Of a stretch of DNA of 63,043 nt, positions 19,840 through 28,014 are shown one piece after another; position 1 is the first letter of the stretch; each line of letters opens with the position of its first letter. Below the pieces are notes generated by a model that was given only the letters and a program-made list of their open reading frames with translations, ran no database searches and was not told the DNA's origin. The stretch is from assembly GCA_017475265.1 (NCBI GenBank), contig JAFVFY010000083.1, forward strand, positions 1 to 63,043, read 5' to 3'. The translations under genes were made by a program, and so were the position numbers. Source of the DNA: Prevotella sp. GTDB lineage: Bacteria; Bacteroidota; Bacteroidia; Bacteroidales; Bacteroidaceae.

Positions 19840-21195
19840 TTATTGTTTCAATGTATAAGTGGCCGTACCGCCAAGCTGCTGCAAGACGCAACCTGTAGGC
19901 TGGAAATAGTCATTGGGGGTGATAGTGTAGGTGCCACTGATTGTGGCAGCGAACTGTAGTGCCAGCTTTCCCACATCGCATTTGCTGGAGAAGTTGGTCA
20001 TGTTGCGGTCCATCTCAGCATCTTCACTGCTCTCAATAAGCATCTGTGCGAAAGACGGGACGCTGGTGCTTAGGGTAAGACCGGCAGTATTGGTCTTTGA
20101 CTTTGCAGTGTTGGTGTAGAACGTGATGACAAGTCCTTTCACCGCCCCGTTGCCAGTAGAACGTCCCAGCCCTATGGCTGCAAGTGAGTAGTTCTTACTA
20201 AACTTCTTCAGCTCGGCATCAATTTGCTCCATCAGCCCTTTCTGGGTTTCTGAGAATGTAGTCTGGTCGAAGTTCCACAGTGTATTGCGGGTATTGACGA
20301 TGTAGTTGTCCCAACAAGCGATGATACGCACTTTTCCGTCAATAGTTTGCAAACAGGTACTATCTGGAGTGAGAACAAATTCCTGGAAGGGGTCGGCACC
20401 AATAGTATCTGTGCGTTCAAAACGCAGACTGGAGGGTGTGTATAAACCTGATAGTGAGTCGTTTTTCAGTGGATCGTTGAGACGCTCGGAGTAGCGTATT
20501 CGTCCAGTAGAGAGTCCTGTAAGATAGAGCGTATCGCTGCCATTGGTGATATAGTACGAGGTGATGAGACCTCCACTGACATAGTCTTTCAGTTTTGCAC
20601 AATCGGCCAAGTATTCCTCCCACGGGCGGTCACATGGCACTAATCGGGTATGCCCACTGTAACGCTCGCCGCGCAGAAGTATCTCATCGTCGCCATACTT
20701 CATGATGACAAAGTTGTTATCACCCTGCATTCCGGCACCGTCCTTATTCAGAACACGCGGTGCCTGCCAAGGGCTGACGGGGTCTACGAAGGGTGTGAGC
20801 ACGTCGTTCCAGGTGTTGAGGGCCAGTACGGGGCCGTCCTCAAGGAGCAACTGGTAGAGGCTGGAAGATTCCGTGTACTTGCCAGCTTGGTCGTTGCGCA
20901 GGTAGCGGTGGTTGCTGGCCAGTGTCACTTTATCACCCTTCTCGAAACGGGCAAGGATGTTGAAGCCCTCGAAATGAGCCACGCCTGTACCACAGAAATA
21001 CTGCATTACCCAGCCATTCTCTGGCTTTACAAGCAGTTCTTGCACTTTCTCGTTAGTGTGCTCCACGCGCAGGGCGGCACTCTCGTCGAAAAAGTCCTCG
21101 TCCTCAAACTGACAGGAGGTCAATGCTATGCTTAACGACAAGAAACAAATGATAAATGATAAAGCCGTTGCAGGCTGTTTCCAATGTATCTTCAT
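19840..21195 (-). CDS. DUF4302 lipoprotein
   Basis: A 451-residue lipoprotein whose signal peptide LSFIICFLSLSIALTSC is encoded by a repeat cassette (21121-21164). The mature part begins with the acidic stretch after Cys typical of surface-exported Bacteroidetes lipoproteins (QFEDEDFFDES), then the pattern VQELLVKPENGWVMQYF that marks DUF4302. This family is regularly found beside SusC/SusD pairs and HExxH lipoproteins, as here. It probably sits on the outer surface and helps bind substrate; its molecular role is unknown. Confidence 0.8.
   Translation of the reverse strand: MKIHWKQPATALSFIICFLSLSIALTSCQFEDEDFFDESAALRVEHTNEKVQELLVKPENGWVMQYFCGTGVAHFEGFNILARFEKGDKVTLASNHRYLRNDQAGKYTESSSLYQLLLEDGPVLALNTWNDVLTPFVDPVSPWQAPRVLNKDGAGMQGDNNFVIMKYGDDEILLRGERYSGHTRLVPCDRPWEEYLADCAKLKDYVSGGLITSYYITNGSDTLYLTGLSTGRIRYSERLNDPLKNDSLSGLYTPSSLRFERTDTIGADPFQEFVLTPDSTCLQTIDGKVRIIACWDNYIVNTRNTLWNFDQTTFSETQKGLMEQIDAELKKFSKNYSLAAIGLGRSTGNGAVKGLVITFYTNTAKSKTNTAGLTLSTSVPSFAQMLIESSEDAEMDRNMTNFSSKCDVGKLALQFAATISGTYTITPNDYFQPTGCVLQQLGGTATYTLKQ
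21121..21164 (-). repeat. Signal-peptide repeat cassette
   Basis: On the minus strand TTTATCA, TTTATCA, TTTGTTT, CTTGTCG, TTAAGCATAGCATTG: a decayed copy of the TTTATCA array plus palindrome, giving LSFIICFLSLSIAL. Confidence 0.75.
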
Positions 21196-21262
21196 AATCT
21201 TCTATTTTCAAATCCCAAATCTCAAATCTCAATCCTCAAATCTCAAACCTCAAATCTCAAAC
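21196..21262 (-). repeat. 7-nt array (TTTGAGA/TTTGAGG) between operon genes
   Basis: The gap between the HExxH and DUF4302 genes is mostly heptamers, on the plus strand CTCAAAT, CTCAATC, CTCAAAC and so on. In the sense (minus) direction it carries TGA in each unit. Confidence 0.8.
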
Positions 21263-22591
21263 CTATTTCAGGTCATAGACGACCATATCTTCCGAATGAA
21301 GGTATTCATTAATGGCATTCTGACGCTCTCGTACTTCCTGCCGAAGCTCGAAGGCATGCAGTCCCCAGCGGTCGGTGTACCATTCAGTGGCAATGTTTAT
21401 CTTCTTGATGATGGCATTAACACCTGGGGTGCTGACACTAAAAGTGAAACCAGCATTAATGAGTTTCTCTACCAACTGCTTGAATGAAACGGGAGACTTG
21501 TCATCGTTTCTCTTGGCAGCATCGTTCAAATCAACCATAAGGTTGACAAAATCCCTGAACTTCAATGACTCTGCAATCAAGGTGTATCGATATTGGCTCA
21601 CGTAGGCCGTAGACTCCTTATTCACCACCTGTTGGCCACTGCGGAAATCGGAGAGCACCAGTCGTCCGGTAGGCTGGTAGCTTCCTGTTTCCGTGCTGTA
21701 TTCCGACTCGGCATAGAAAGTGATGTTATTCCAAGGTGCATTCTGTAGATCAGGATCAATGCCAAGGGAGTCAACAAGATTCAGCACGTCCGCCTTGTCA
21801 GTTTCCTGTAGCAGCACCAAACAGCCGTTAACGATGCGGTTCATCCAACGATGGTCGGTGTCGGTGATGATACACGATAGTGTCTCCACAAAGTCCTCAT
21901 AGTTTGCCGACGAGGCATAATGTGTGACATAACCTAACTGGTGTGTGGTGGTAGAGTCGCGCTCCTGCCATGTGATGGGGTCGTAGCTACCCGATGTCAC
22001 CTGTCCGAAGGTAACGGGGTACGACTTTGTCTGGTGAAGGATGTGTGAGAACTCATGGTGCATGGTATGGAAGATGCGCTCGTTGAGCACCTCAACGTCT
22101 TCGGCCGTGTATTCCACGTCGTCAGTATAACGTTTTACCTCGTTAACATTGTAGAGCGTAATCTTCACACCGCCAGAAGCCGTTCCCAGCACTTCAGTTC
22201 CAGTAGTGGGACTGTAACCAGTAGAGCCTATAAAGTGGAAGATGCGTGGGCCATACAACTTCATAAAGTCATCGCCAGCATACTTTGTATAAACGTCGTA
22301 GAAAAGGTAACGGATGAAATGTGCCAGTACCTGCGAACGGTTGTAGTCAGAGGGTGTGAGCTGGAAGTTCATATCCGATGCGGGGAAATTGAACCTGTAC
22401 TGCACCTCTACGTTGTAGGGTACGAGGAAGTTGTCGTAGAGCCATTGGTCAAAGGGGTATGTAGCCTTATTCTCGTCCACGACGGGCACGTTAGTGTCAA
22501 AGATGCTCTCGGTGAAGTCATCCTCGCTGCGGCATGAGCCGAGAGTCAGCATAAATACGGCCGTGCCAAGTAATATAATGTTTCTCTTCAT
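21263..22591 (-). CDS. Substrate-import-associated zinc metallohydrolase lipoprotein (HExxH)
   Basis: A 442-residue lipoprotein, signal peptide MKRNIILLGTAVFMLTLGSC with lipobox LGSC. The metallopeptidase motif HHEFSHILHQ lies near residue 180, preceded by a helix NERIFHTM. This matches the Bacteroidetes family of HExxH lipoproteins encoded with SusC/SusD transporters (TIGR04549 type). It is probably surface-exposed and could trim or bind a peptide-containing ligand before uptake. It follows susD by 12 bases, so translation is probably coupled. Confidence 0.85.
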   Translation of the reverse strand: MKRNIILLGTAVFMLTLGSCRSEDDFTESIFDTNVPVVDENKATYPFDQWLYDNFLVPYNVEVQYRFNFPASDMNFQLTPSDYNRSQVLAHFIRYLFYDVYTKYAGDDFMKLYGPRIFHFIGSTGYSPTTGTEVLGTASGGVKITLYNVNEVKRYTDDVEYTAEDVEVLNERIFHTMHHEFSHILHQTKSYPVTFGQVTSGSYDPITWQERDSTTTHQLGYVTHYASSANYEDFVETLSCIITDTDHRWMNRIVNGCLVLLQETDKADVLNLVDSLGIDPDLQNAPWNNITFYAESEYSTETGSYQPTGRLVLSDFRSGQQVVNKESTAYVSQYRYTLIAESLKFRDFVNLMVDLNDAAKRNDDKSPVSFKQLVEKLINAGFTFSVSTPGVNAIIKKINIATEWYTDRWGLHAFELRQEVRERQNAINEYLHSEDMVVYDLK

Positions 22592-22603
22592 AATATATCT
22601 ATG

Positions 22604-24382
22604 TTATTTTGTCGTGTAAGGGAAGTACTTCATGTTATCGTCTCCGCCCTGTAGCGAGCGCTGGTTACTTTTCTCCGGGTCGTATCCGGCATCCTTCACG
22701 TTATATGGCACCTTAAGGACTCGGCGTGGGTCATCCCAGCGCAGGAAATCGTGGGTGACATTGTAGTCCTGCGGGCCACGGTAAGCATGGTGAACAGTGA
22801 TGCCATAGCGCTTGATGTCGAACCAGCGCAGACCCTCGAACATGGTCTCTATGCGGCGGAAATGGAGTATGCAACGCAGCACAGAAAGTTCGTCGCCCTC
22901 AAGAATCTTCTCGAAGCCCATCTCTGCGGGGTGTATATCGTCCACCCAGTCACTGGTGGCCGATGTCCCTTGATAGTTCTTCCATCCGGTAATCCTTGCT
23001 AATGTCAGAGGAGTCTCTATCGCCTTAGAACTAGTCCAGTAGTCTAAGTCGCTGACAGCTTCCTGCACCCGTCCCAGATAAAGCTTAGCCTCAGCGCGGC
23101 AGAGGAGCGTCTCTTCGGCAGTGAGGGGCTGATAGATAATATGAACATAGCCGATACCAGCAATCTTGTTTGTGTATTCAAAGTACTCATATACGCGGAA
23201 AAGCCATGAGCCGTACTCCGAACCAGCACCCCAGCGGAATATCTTTCCGTCAAAGGCTGGCACGCGCCCACTCCAGTTGGGGCCGCCACCTTCGTAAAGA
23301 ACATTCTTGGTGTTGGGCACGTTGGGCACGGTACCGTAGGTAGCATCCCAATCAGCAGAAGCTGCCTCATCCAAACCTTCCGGTTTCTTGAAGTTGAATT
23401 TCTTATACCCGTCGTTGATGGCATAGCGACAAGCGGAGAGCATGCGATCCTGCAAAGAGTAGGTGGCCTGCAACAGGTAGTTGCATGATGCCGTCTCATC
23501 GTTATAGTCATTGAGCATGGTGTAAATGGTGTTGGTATTCATCGCTGCCCAATTACGCAATGACGTGGCAGGATTTCCGCCCAGTGCCATGTCAGCATAT
23601 TTCAAGCATTTCTCGTAATCGCGCTTGAAGAGGTAGAAGCGGGCGGCAAAGGCATAGGCGGCATTGTTATTAAAGTGGTAGGCAGGCACCTGATACTTCG
23701 AGTCGTCGATGAGGTCGATACCTTCCAGAAGGTCTTTCTCTATGAGGCGATAGACCTCAGAGACTTTCTTGCTGTAGATGGTATCACTATAGTCAATGTT
23801 CACCACATCCTCGACAGAGGTAACGTAGGGTATTCCCCAGTCCTGACTGCTCTTGGCCTCATCCTTATAAGCTTCAGCAAAGACGTTTACCAGCACGAAG
23901 TGGAAATAGGCACGCATGAGATGTGCCTCACCCCATGAATGTGAAATGGCAGGGTCGGTGCGTGGGTCGGTACTCATCTCCTTCATGGCCTCAATGGCAT
24001 GGTTAGCAGTAGCGATGCCATAATAGTAGCGATCCCAGATTTCGTAGGGAGTGTCATCCTCGCCGGTGCTGTAGCTCTCTACATCCTCCCACTTGTAGGC
24101 CTCCTCATGGAACAGCGAGTAGGCATCGTTGTGAGTGGCGGGCACAACGACGTTGTTGTCGACGAGGTTGTCGCCCATGAGTTCGCAGATGACTGCTGGC
24201 ACAGCCTTGGGGTAACCAGAGGTAAGCAGCTGCTGCACCTTTTTTGCATCGTCGATGTCTATCCACCGGCTGTCGGGCTGCTCGTCGAGCTTGTCGTTGC
24301 AGGAAATGAGCGCTGCGCTAAATGATAAATGACAAATGATAAATGATAAACTTATCTGCCATATCTTGCTTGTCTTAACCAT
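22604..24382 (-). CDS. SusD/RagB-family nutrient-binding lipoprotein
   Basis: A 592-residue SusD homologue that caps the SusC channel and binds substrate. The lipoprotein signal LSFIICHLSFSAALISC is encoded by a repeat cassette (24309-24347). TPR-like helices follow (AHLMRAYFHFVLVNVFAEAY, AYAFAARFYLFKRDYEKC), and the C-terminus has the usual EMGFEKILEGDELSVLRC...RRIETMFEGLRWFDIKRYG pattern. I use the ATG at 24382; the reading from 24391 starts with TTG inside a heptamer array. The ligand cannot be read from sequence; the neighbours argue for peptides or glycoproteins rather than a plain glycan. Confidence 0.95.
   Translation of the reverse strand: MVKTSKIWQISLSFIICHLSFSAALISCNDKLDEQPDSRWIDIDDAKKVQQLLTSGYPKAVPAVICELMGDNLVDNNVVVPATHNDAYSLFHEEAYKWEDVESYSTGEDDTPYEIWDRYYYGIATANHAIEAMKEMSTDPRTDPAISHSWGEAHLMRAYFHFVLVNVFAEAYKDEAKSSQDWGIPYVTSVEDVVNIDYSDTIYSKKVSEVYRLIEKDLLEGIDLIDDSKYQVPAYHFNNNAAYAFAARFYLFKRDYEKCLKYADMALGGNPATSLRNWAAMNTNTIYTMLNDYNDETASCNYLLQATYSLQDRMLSACRYAINDGYKKFNFKKPEGLDEAASADWDATYGTVPNVPNTKNVLYEGGGPNWSGRVPAFDGKIFRWGAGSEYGSWLFRVYEYFEYTNKIAGIGYVHIIYQPLTAEETLLCRAEAKLYLGRVQEAVSDLDYWTSSKAIETPLTLARITGWKNYQGTSATSDWVDDIHPAEMGFEKILEGDELSVLRCILHFRRIETMFEGLRWFDIKRYGITVHHAYRGPQDYNVTHDFLRWDDPRRVLKVPYNVKDAGYDPEKSNQRSLQGGDDNMKYFPYTTK
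24309..24347 (-). repeat. Signal-peptide repeat cassette in susD
   Basis: On the minus strand four heptamers (TTTATCA, TTTATCA, TTTGTCA, TTTATCA) run into TTT and the palindrome AGCGCAGCGCT (24309-24319). They encode LSFIICHLSFSAAL, directly before the lipobox Cys. Confidence 0.9.
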
Positions 24383-24383
24383 A

Positions 24384-24433
24384 ATCTTCAATTTTCAAAC
24401 TTCAATCTTCAATTTTCAATCTTCAATCCTCAA
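24384..24433 (-). repeat. CAATCTT-type heptamer array between susC and susD
   Basis: On the plus strand a run of CAATCTT, CAATTTT, CAAACTT and similar units fills the gap. In sense orientation it reads TTGAAGA/TTGAAAA with TGA in every unit. Apart from the susC stop it contains nothing else recognisable. Confidence 0.85.
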
Positions 24434-24434
24434 T

Positions 24435-27400
24435 TTAGAATCCCAGTCTTAGCGTTGCAGTGAACTGCTTGGTGATGGGCGAAGCCACACCACCTGAGTT
24501 GATGAACTCCGGGTCTTGTCCGTTGAGTTTCTTGTCGGCGTAGAGCAGACAGAGGTTCGTAGCCGAGAGCTTTATCGAGGCACTGGTTAGCAGGTTCGTC
24601 TTCTGCAGCAACTGTTGTGGGAATCCGTATGTGATTGAGATCTCTTTCAGACGTACGAAGTCACCTTTTGCAATTCGTTCAGTACTATAGTTATAAACAT
24701 TGTAGGCAGTACTCAGTGTGGTCGAACCGTAACGGTCGGCCTGGTTCGTAGACGCTATGACAGGGATATTGGTGATAGCCTCATCACCAGCCTGCATCCA
24801 GCGGTTCTTGAATTCACGCGGCAGTGCCGACAGGTCACTATAGCCATAGCTGAACACGGGGTCGAGACGAACGACGTTACCACCGCTATAGGTAATGAAC
24901 ACGTCGAGGCTCAGGCGTCCCATCTTATTGTTCGTATAGGTGAAAGTGTTGCTCAGAGAGCCATACCACGTAGGATCCTGCGGACCTTCGTAGATGAGGA
25001 ACGACTCCAGATCCTGCGTCTCCTGAATATTGATGTCACCGATGGTAGCCTCTCCGTTCTCGTTCTTCACCATGGGCAGTCCCTCCTCGTTGAGACCAGC
25101 GAAGTCATAGCTCCAGATGGTGCGCACAGGGTAGCCCTCAAGCGTAGGTATCATGTAGGGATTGCTGGAGTGCTGTCCTACGCAGAGGTAGTAGGCGTTA
25201 CAGGAGTTTTCAAGCGATGTCACCTTGTTCTTCGCCATAGAGTAGATAAGGTCGGTGGTCCACTTGAAATCTTTGTTGGCGATGTTCACCGTTGAGAGTC
25301 CCACCTCAATACCGTGCGAGCGCATATCGGCTATGTTGGCATACTTGGTGGTCTGTCCGCCGGCACCCTGCGTGTAGAGCATACCGATAAGATCATAGTT
25401 GTTACGCCAGTAGGCATCGAAAGTCAGCGCGAGGCGATCCTGCAGGAAGCCCATATCAACACCCACGTTCCATTCGTGCTTCTTCTCGAAAGTCAGTTCA
25501 GTGTTGGCCAAGTAGTCAATGTAAATCTGGCTCTCGGCAGCCGAAGTGAAGGGGCGCCAAGCATTCTCTGTTTTGTAGATAACGTCGGCATTGTTCACCC
25601 ATGTGGGGCCTACGTCAGCTGTCAGCGAGTAACTGCCGCGCAACTTCAGGTTCGACAGCCAGCTCTGGGTAGACTGCATAAACGGTTCGTTGGTCATGTC
25701 GTAGGCCAGTGACACGTTCCATGTGGGCAGCCAGCGGCTTGACTGTACTTTTCCAAATCGGTTGGTACCTTCGTAGCGGAAAGTGCCGTTCACTGTGTAG
25801 CGCTTGTCGAAGCTATACACCAGCTGGCCGTAGTAAGCCAAAGTGTTGGTGCGGGTGTAGTACTCGGAGAAATAGTCGGTGTTCTCCTCGTTCATCTGTT
25901 TCAGCCAAAGATAGGGGGTATAGACGATACCACCCATGTCGTACTGGTATCCCCAGCCGGTCCATACCGTGGAGGTGCGCTTCACAGAGGAGTACTCCAT
26001 ACCAGCCATGGCATTGAAGGTGTGCTTCTCTCCATAGACATCGCGATAGTCGGCCATCAGACGGAAGGTATTCGAACGCATGTTGTCATCGTTCTGATAC
26101 TTGATACCGCCTTGGGGCAGGATGCTCTCAGGCAGGGCCAGCTCATTGTCGGGGTCGGTATAGAGCAGGGGGTTGTTGTCGCGGATGGTAGAGTTGTCGT
26201 CGGTGGCTTCGACACCGGCGCGGTAGGCATTGGCCTGGTTCGATTTGTCCATCACATTGTGCTGACGGCGCGAATGGCTCATGCGCGTTGACATCAGCCC
26301 GCTCAGGGTGAGCGTCTTGATGGGCTTGTACTCTATCTCGCCACGATACATCAGCTCGTTCACATCATACTCCATGTAGTTGTTCTCCAGCTCATTGAAG
26401 ATGTTGAACTTGGTGTAGAAGCGTGTATAGTCGGTATTGGGATCCAGGCATCGGCTGGTGTTCAGCGCATAGCTGAAGGGGTTGATATCAAAGTCACGGT
26501 TCACCTCACCCGTCACCACGTCGGAGGTCTGGTTGAGCGAGCCGGGAGCCTCTTGGTCGCGGTGGCTGCCCTGTGCGGCGAGCTTCACGGTGAGGTTCTT
26601 CAGAATGTCATAGCTTACGTTACCGTTGAACGTATAACGGTCTACCTTCGAGCGGTTCACGTACTGGCCGGGGTCGTGCATGAGTGATATGGACACGTAG
26701 CTCTGCGATTTCTCTGTACCATTGGATATGGAGATGGAATGGTTCTGCGAAACGGCGGTGGAGAAGAGCAAGTCGAACCAGTCTGTATTCCTGAACTCAG
26801 CCTCCTGCAAATACTTGTTGAGTGATGCCGCAGTATTCTCCAGACCGTACTTCCCTGTTGCGGGGTCATACTTACGCAGCTGTTGGAACATATATCCATA
26901 GACACCGGTGTTCTTTGCATTCACCAAATTCTCAAGCTGGAGCCAGCCCTTATCGGACATCTCCTTATAAACACCCATCATCTCTTGCGAGTTCATGATG
27001 TTGTAGTCGGCGTAGCGGGGCTTCATACGACTGGTGAACTCACCGGTGTAGCCAACCGTGGCGCGTCCCTTGGCACCTTTCTTCGTGGTGATGACAATCA
27101 CACCTGCCATCGCGCGCGCACCATATATAGATGTAGCGGAGCCATCCTTCAGGATGGTGAACGATTCTATGTCATCACTATTCAGTCCAGCCACGGCACT
27201 TGAAATCAGCGTCTTGGCATCGCCCGAGGCCAGTTCGTCGGCACTGACATCGACGTTATCCTCGTAAATAACGCCATCGATGACCCACAGTGGCTTTGAG
27301 TTTCCGTAGATGGAGGTGGCACCACGTACGCGGATTTTCGGTGCTGCACCGAAAGAGCCGCTGACGTTGGTCACTTGCACACCAGCCACACGGCCTTCAA

Positions 27401-27830
27401 GCGAGCGGCTCACGTCGGCAATACCGGCCAGTTTGGTCTTGTCGGCGTCAATCTTGGATGATGAGCCAGTGAAGAGTCGTTTGTCCTGCTTCACGATACC
27501 CGTCACCACCACCTCGTCAACCATGTGCTGGTCTGACTTCAGGGTGATCTTCATACCGTTCTTAGGTGTCACTGTCTGTGAAATCATACCGATGTAGCTC
27601 ACTACAATTTTCTTACCCTTGGGAACAGTGATGTCGAAGTGTCCGTTGATGTCGGTCTTCGTGCCCTGCTTGGTACCTTGTATGAGCACCGTGGCCCCGA
27701 TACAGGGATCGCCAGTGTCTTCATAAACCGTACCAGTGATCCTTTCCTGTGCGAAAGCTACCCCCACCATAAGGAATAGCCCAACAAGAAGCGTCAAGAG
27801 TCTTTTTTCCATTTGTAATACTATCTTCAT
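24435..27830 (-). CDS. SusC/RagA-family TonB-dependent outer membrane transporter
   Basis: A 1131-residue outer membrane transporter. Signal peptide about 7-27 (an internal ATG at 27812 is an equally good start); carboxypeptidase-like regulatory domain about 29-105 (ITGTVYEDTGDPCIGATVLIQG); plug about 110-230 with the SusC signature (IRGVRGATSIYG-type SIYGNSKPLWVIDGV); then a 22-strand barrel ending in the terminal aromatic strand TATLRLGF. No N-terminal STN domain is present, so no anti-sigma link is expected. It heads a run susC, susD, HExxH lipoprotein, DUF4302 lipoprotein, dockerin protein from the promoter at 27857-27888, and depends on TonB energy such as that of the operon at 53-56 kb. 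Confidence 0.97.
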   Translation of the reverse strand: MKIVLQMEKRLLTLLVGLFLMVGVAFAQERITGTVYEDTGDPCIGATVLIQGTKQGTKTDINGHFDITVPKGKKIVVSYIGMISQTVTPKNGMKITLKSDQHMVDEVVVTGIVKQDKRLFTGSSSKIDADKTKLAGIADVSRSLEGRVAGVQVTNVSGSFGAAPKIRVRGATSIYGNSKPLWVIDGVIYEDNVDVSADELASGDAKTLISSAVAGLNSDDIESFTILKDGSATSIYGARAMAGVIVITTKKGAKGRATVGYTGEFTSRMKPRYADYNIMNSQEMMGVYKEMSDKGWLQLENLVNAKNTGVYGYMFQQLRKYDPATGKYGLENTAASLNKYLQEAEFRNTDWFDLLFSTAVSQNHSISISNGTEKSQSYVSISLMHDPGQYVNRSKVDRYTFNGNVSYDILKNLTVKLAAQGSHRDQEAPGSLNQTSDVVTGEVNRDFDINPFSYALNTSRCLDPNTDYTRFYTKFNIFNELENNYMEYDVNELMYRGEIEYKPIKTLTLSGLMSTRMSHSRRQHNVMDKSNQANAYRAGVEATDDNSTIRDNNPLLYTDPDNELALPESILPQGGIKYQNDDNMRSNTFRLMADYRDVYGEKHTFNAMAGMEYSSVKRTSTVWTGWGYQYDMGGIVYTPYLWLKQMNEENTDYFSEYYTRTNTLAYYGQLVYSFDKRYTVNGTFRYEGTNRFGKVQSSRWLPTWNVSLAYDMTNEPFMQSTQSWLSNLKLRGSYSLTADVGPTWVNNADVIYKTENAWRPFTSAAESQIYIDYLANTELTFEKKHEWNVGVDMGFLQDRLALTFDAYWRNNYDLIGMLYTQGAGGQTTKYANIADMRSHGIEVGLSTVNIANKDFKWTTDLIYSMAKNKVTSLENSCNAYYLCVGQHSSNPYMIPTLEGYPVRTIWSYDFAGLNEEGLPMVKNENGEATIGDINIQETQDLESFLIYEGPQDPTWYGSLSNTFTYTNNKMGRLSLDVFITYSGGNVVRLDPVFSYGYSDLSALPREFKNRWMQAGDEAITNIPVIASTNQADRYGSTTLSTAYNVYNYSTERIAKGDFVRLKEISITYGFPQQLLQKTNLLTSASIKLSATNLCLLYADKKLNGQDPEFINSGGVASPITKQFTATLRLGF

Positions 27831-27856
27831 ACTTACTTATTTTCAAATTTAGCTTG

Positions 27857-27888
27857 CAAAATTACTGCAAATATTTCTAAATGACAAA
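27857..27888 (-). promoter_or_regulatory. Promoter of the SusC-led operon
   Basis: On the minus strand TTTG (27885-27888), 20 bases, TAATTTTG (27857-27864). It lies 26 bases before the susC ATG, in a very AT-rich gap shared with the divergent methyltransferase gene. No regulator gene is adjacent. Confidence 0.85.
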
Positions 27889-27969
27889 TTAATTTAGAAA
27901 AAACTAAAAATTTGAATGAATATTTTTAGAATTTTATGCAAATTGACCTTATTTACTGAAAAAAATGTG

Positions 27970-27977
27970 TACTTTTG
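27970..27977 (+). promoter_or_regulatory. Promoter -7 box of the methyltransferase gene
   Basis: TACTTTTG with only a weak ATTG upstream at a longer spacing. The ATG at 28015 is 37 bases beyond. Confidence 0.55.
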
Positions 27978-28014
27978 CAGTGCAATCCATTAATTAATGT
28001 AAGCAGAAGGGTTT

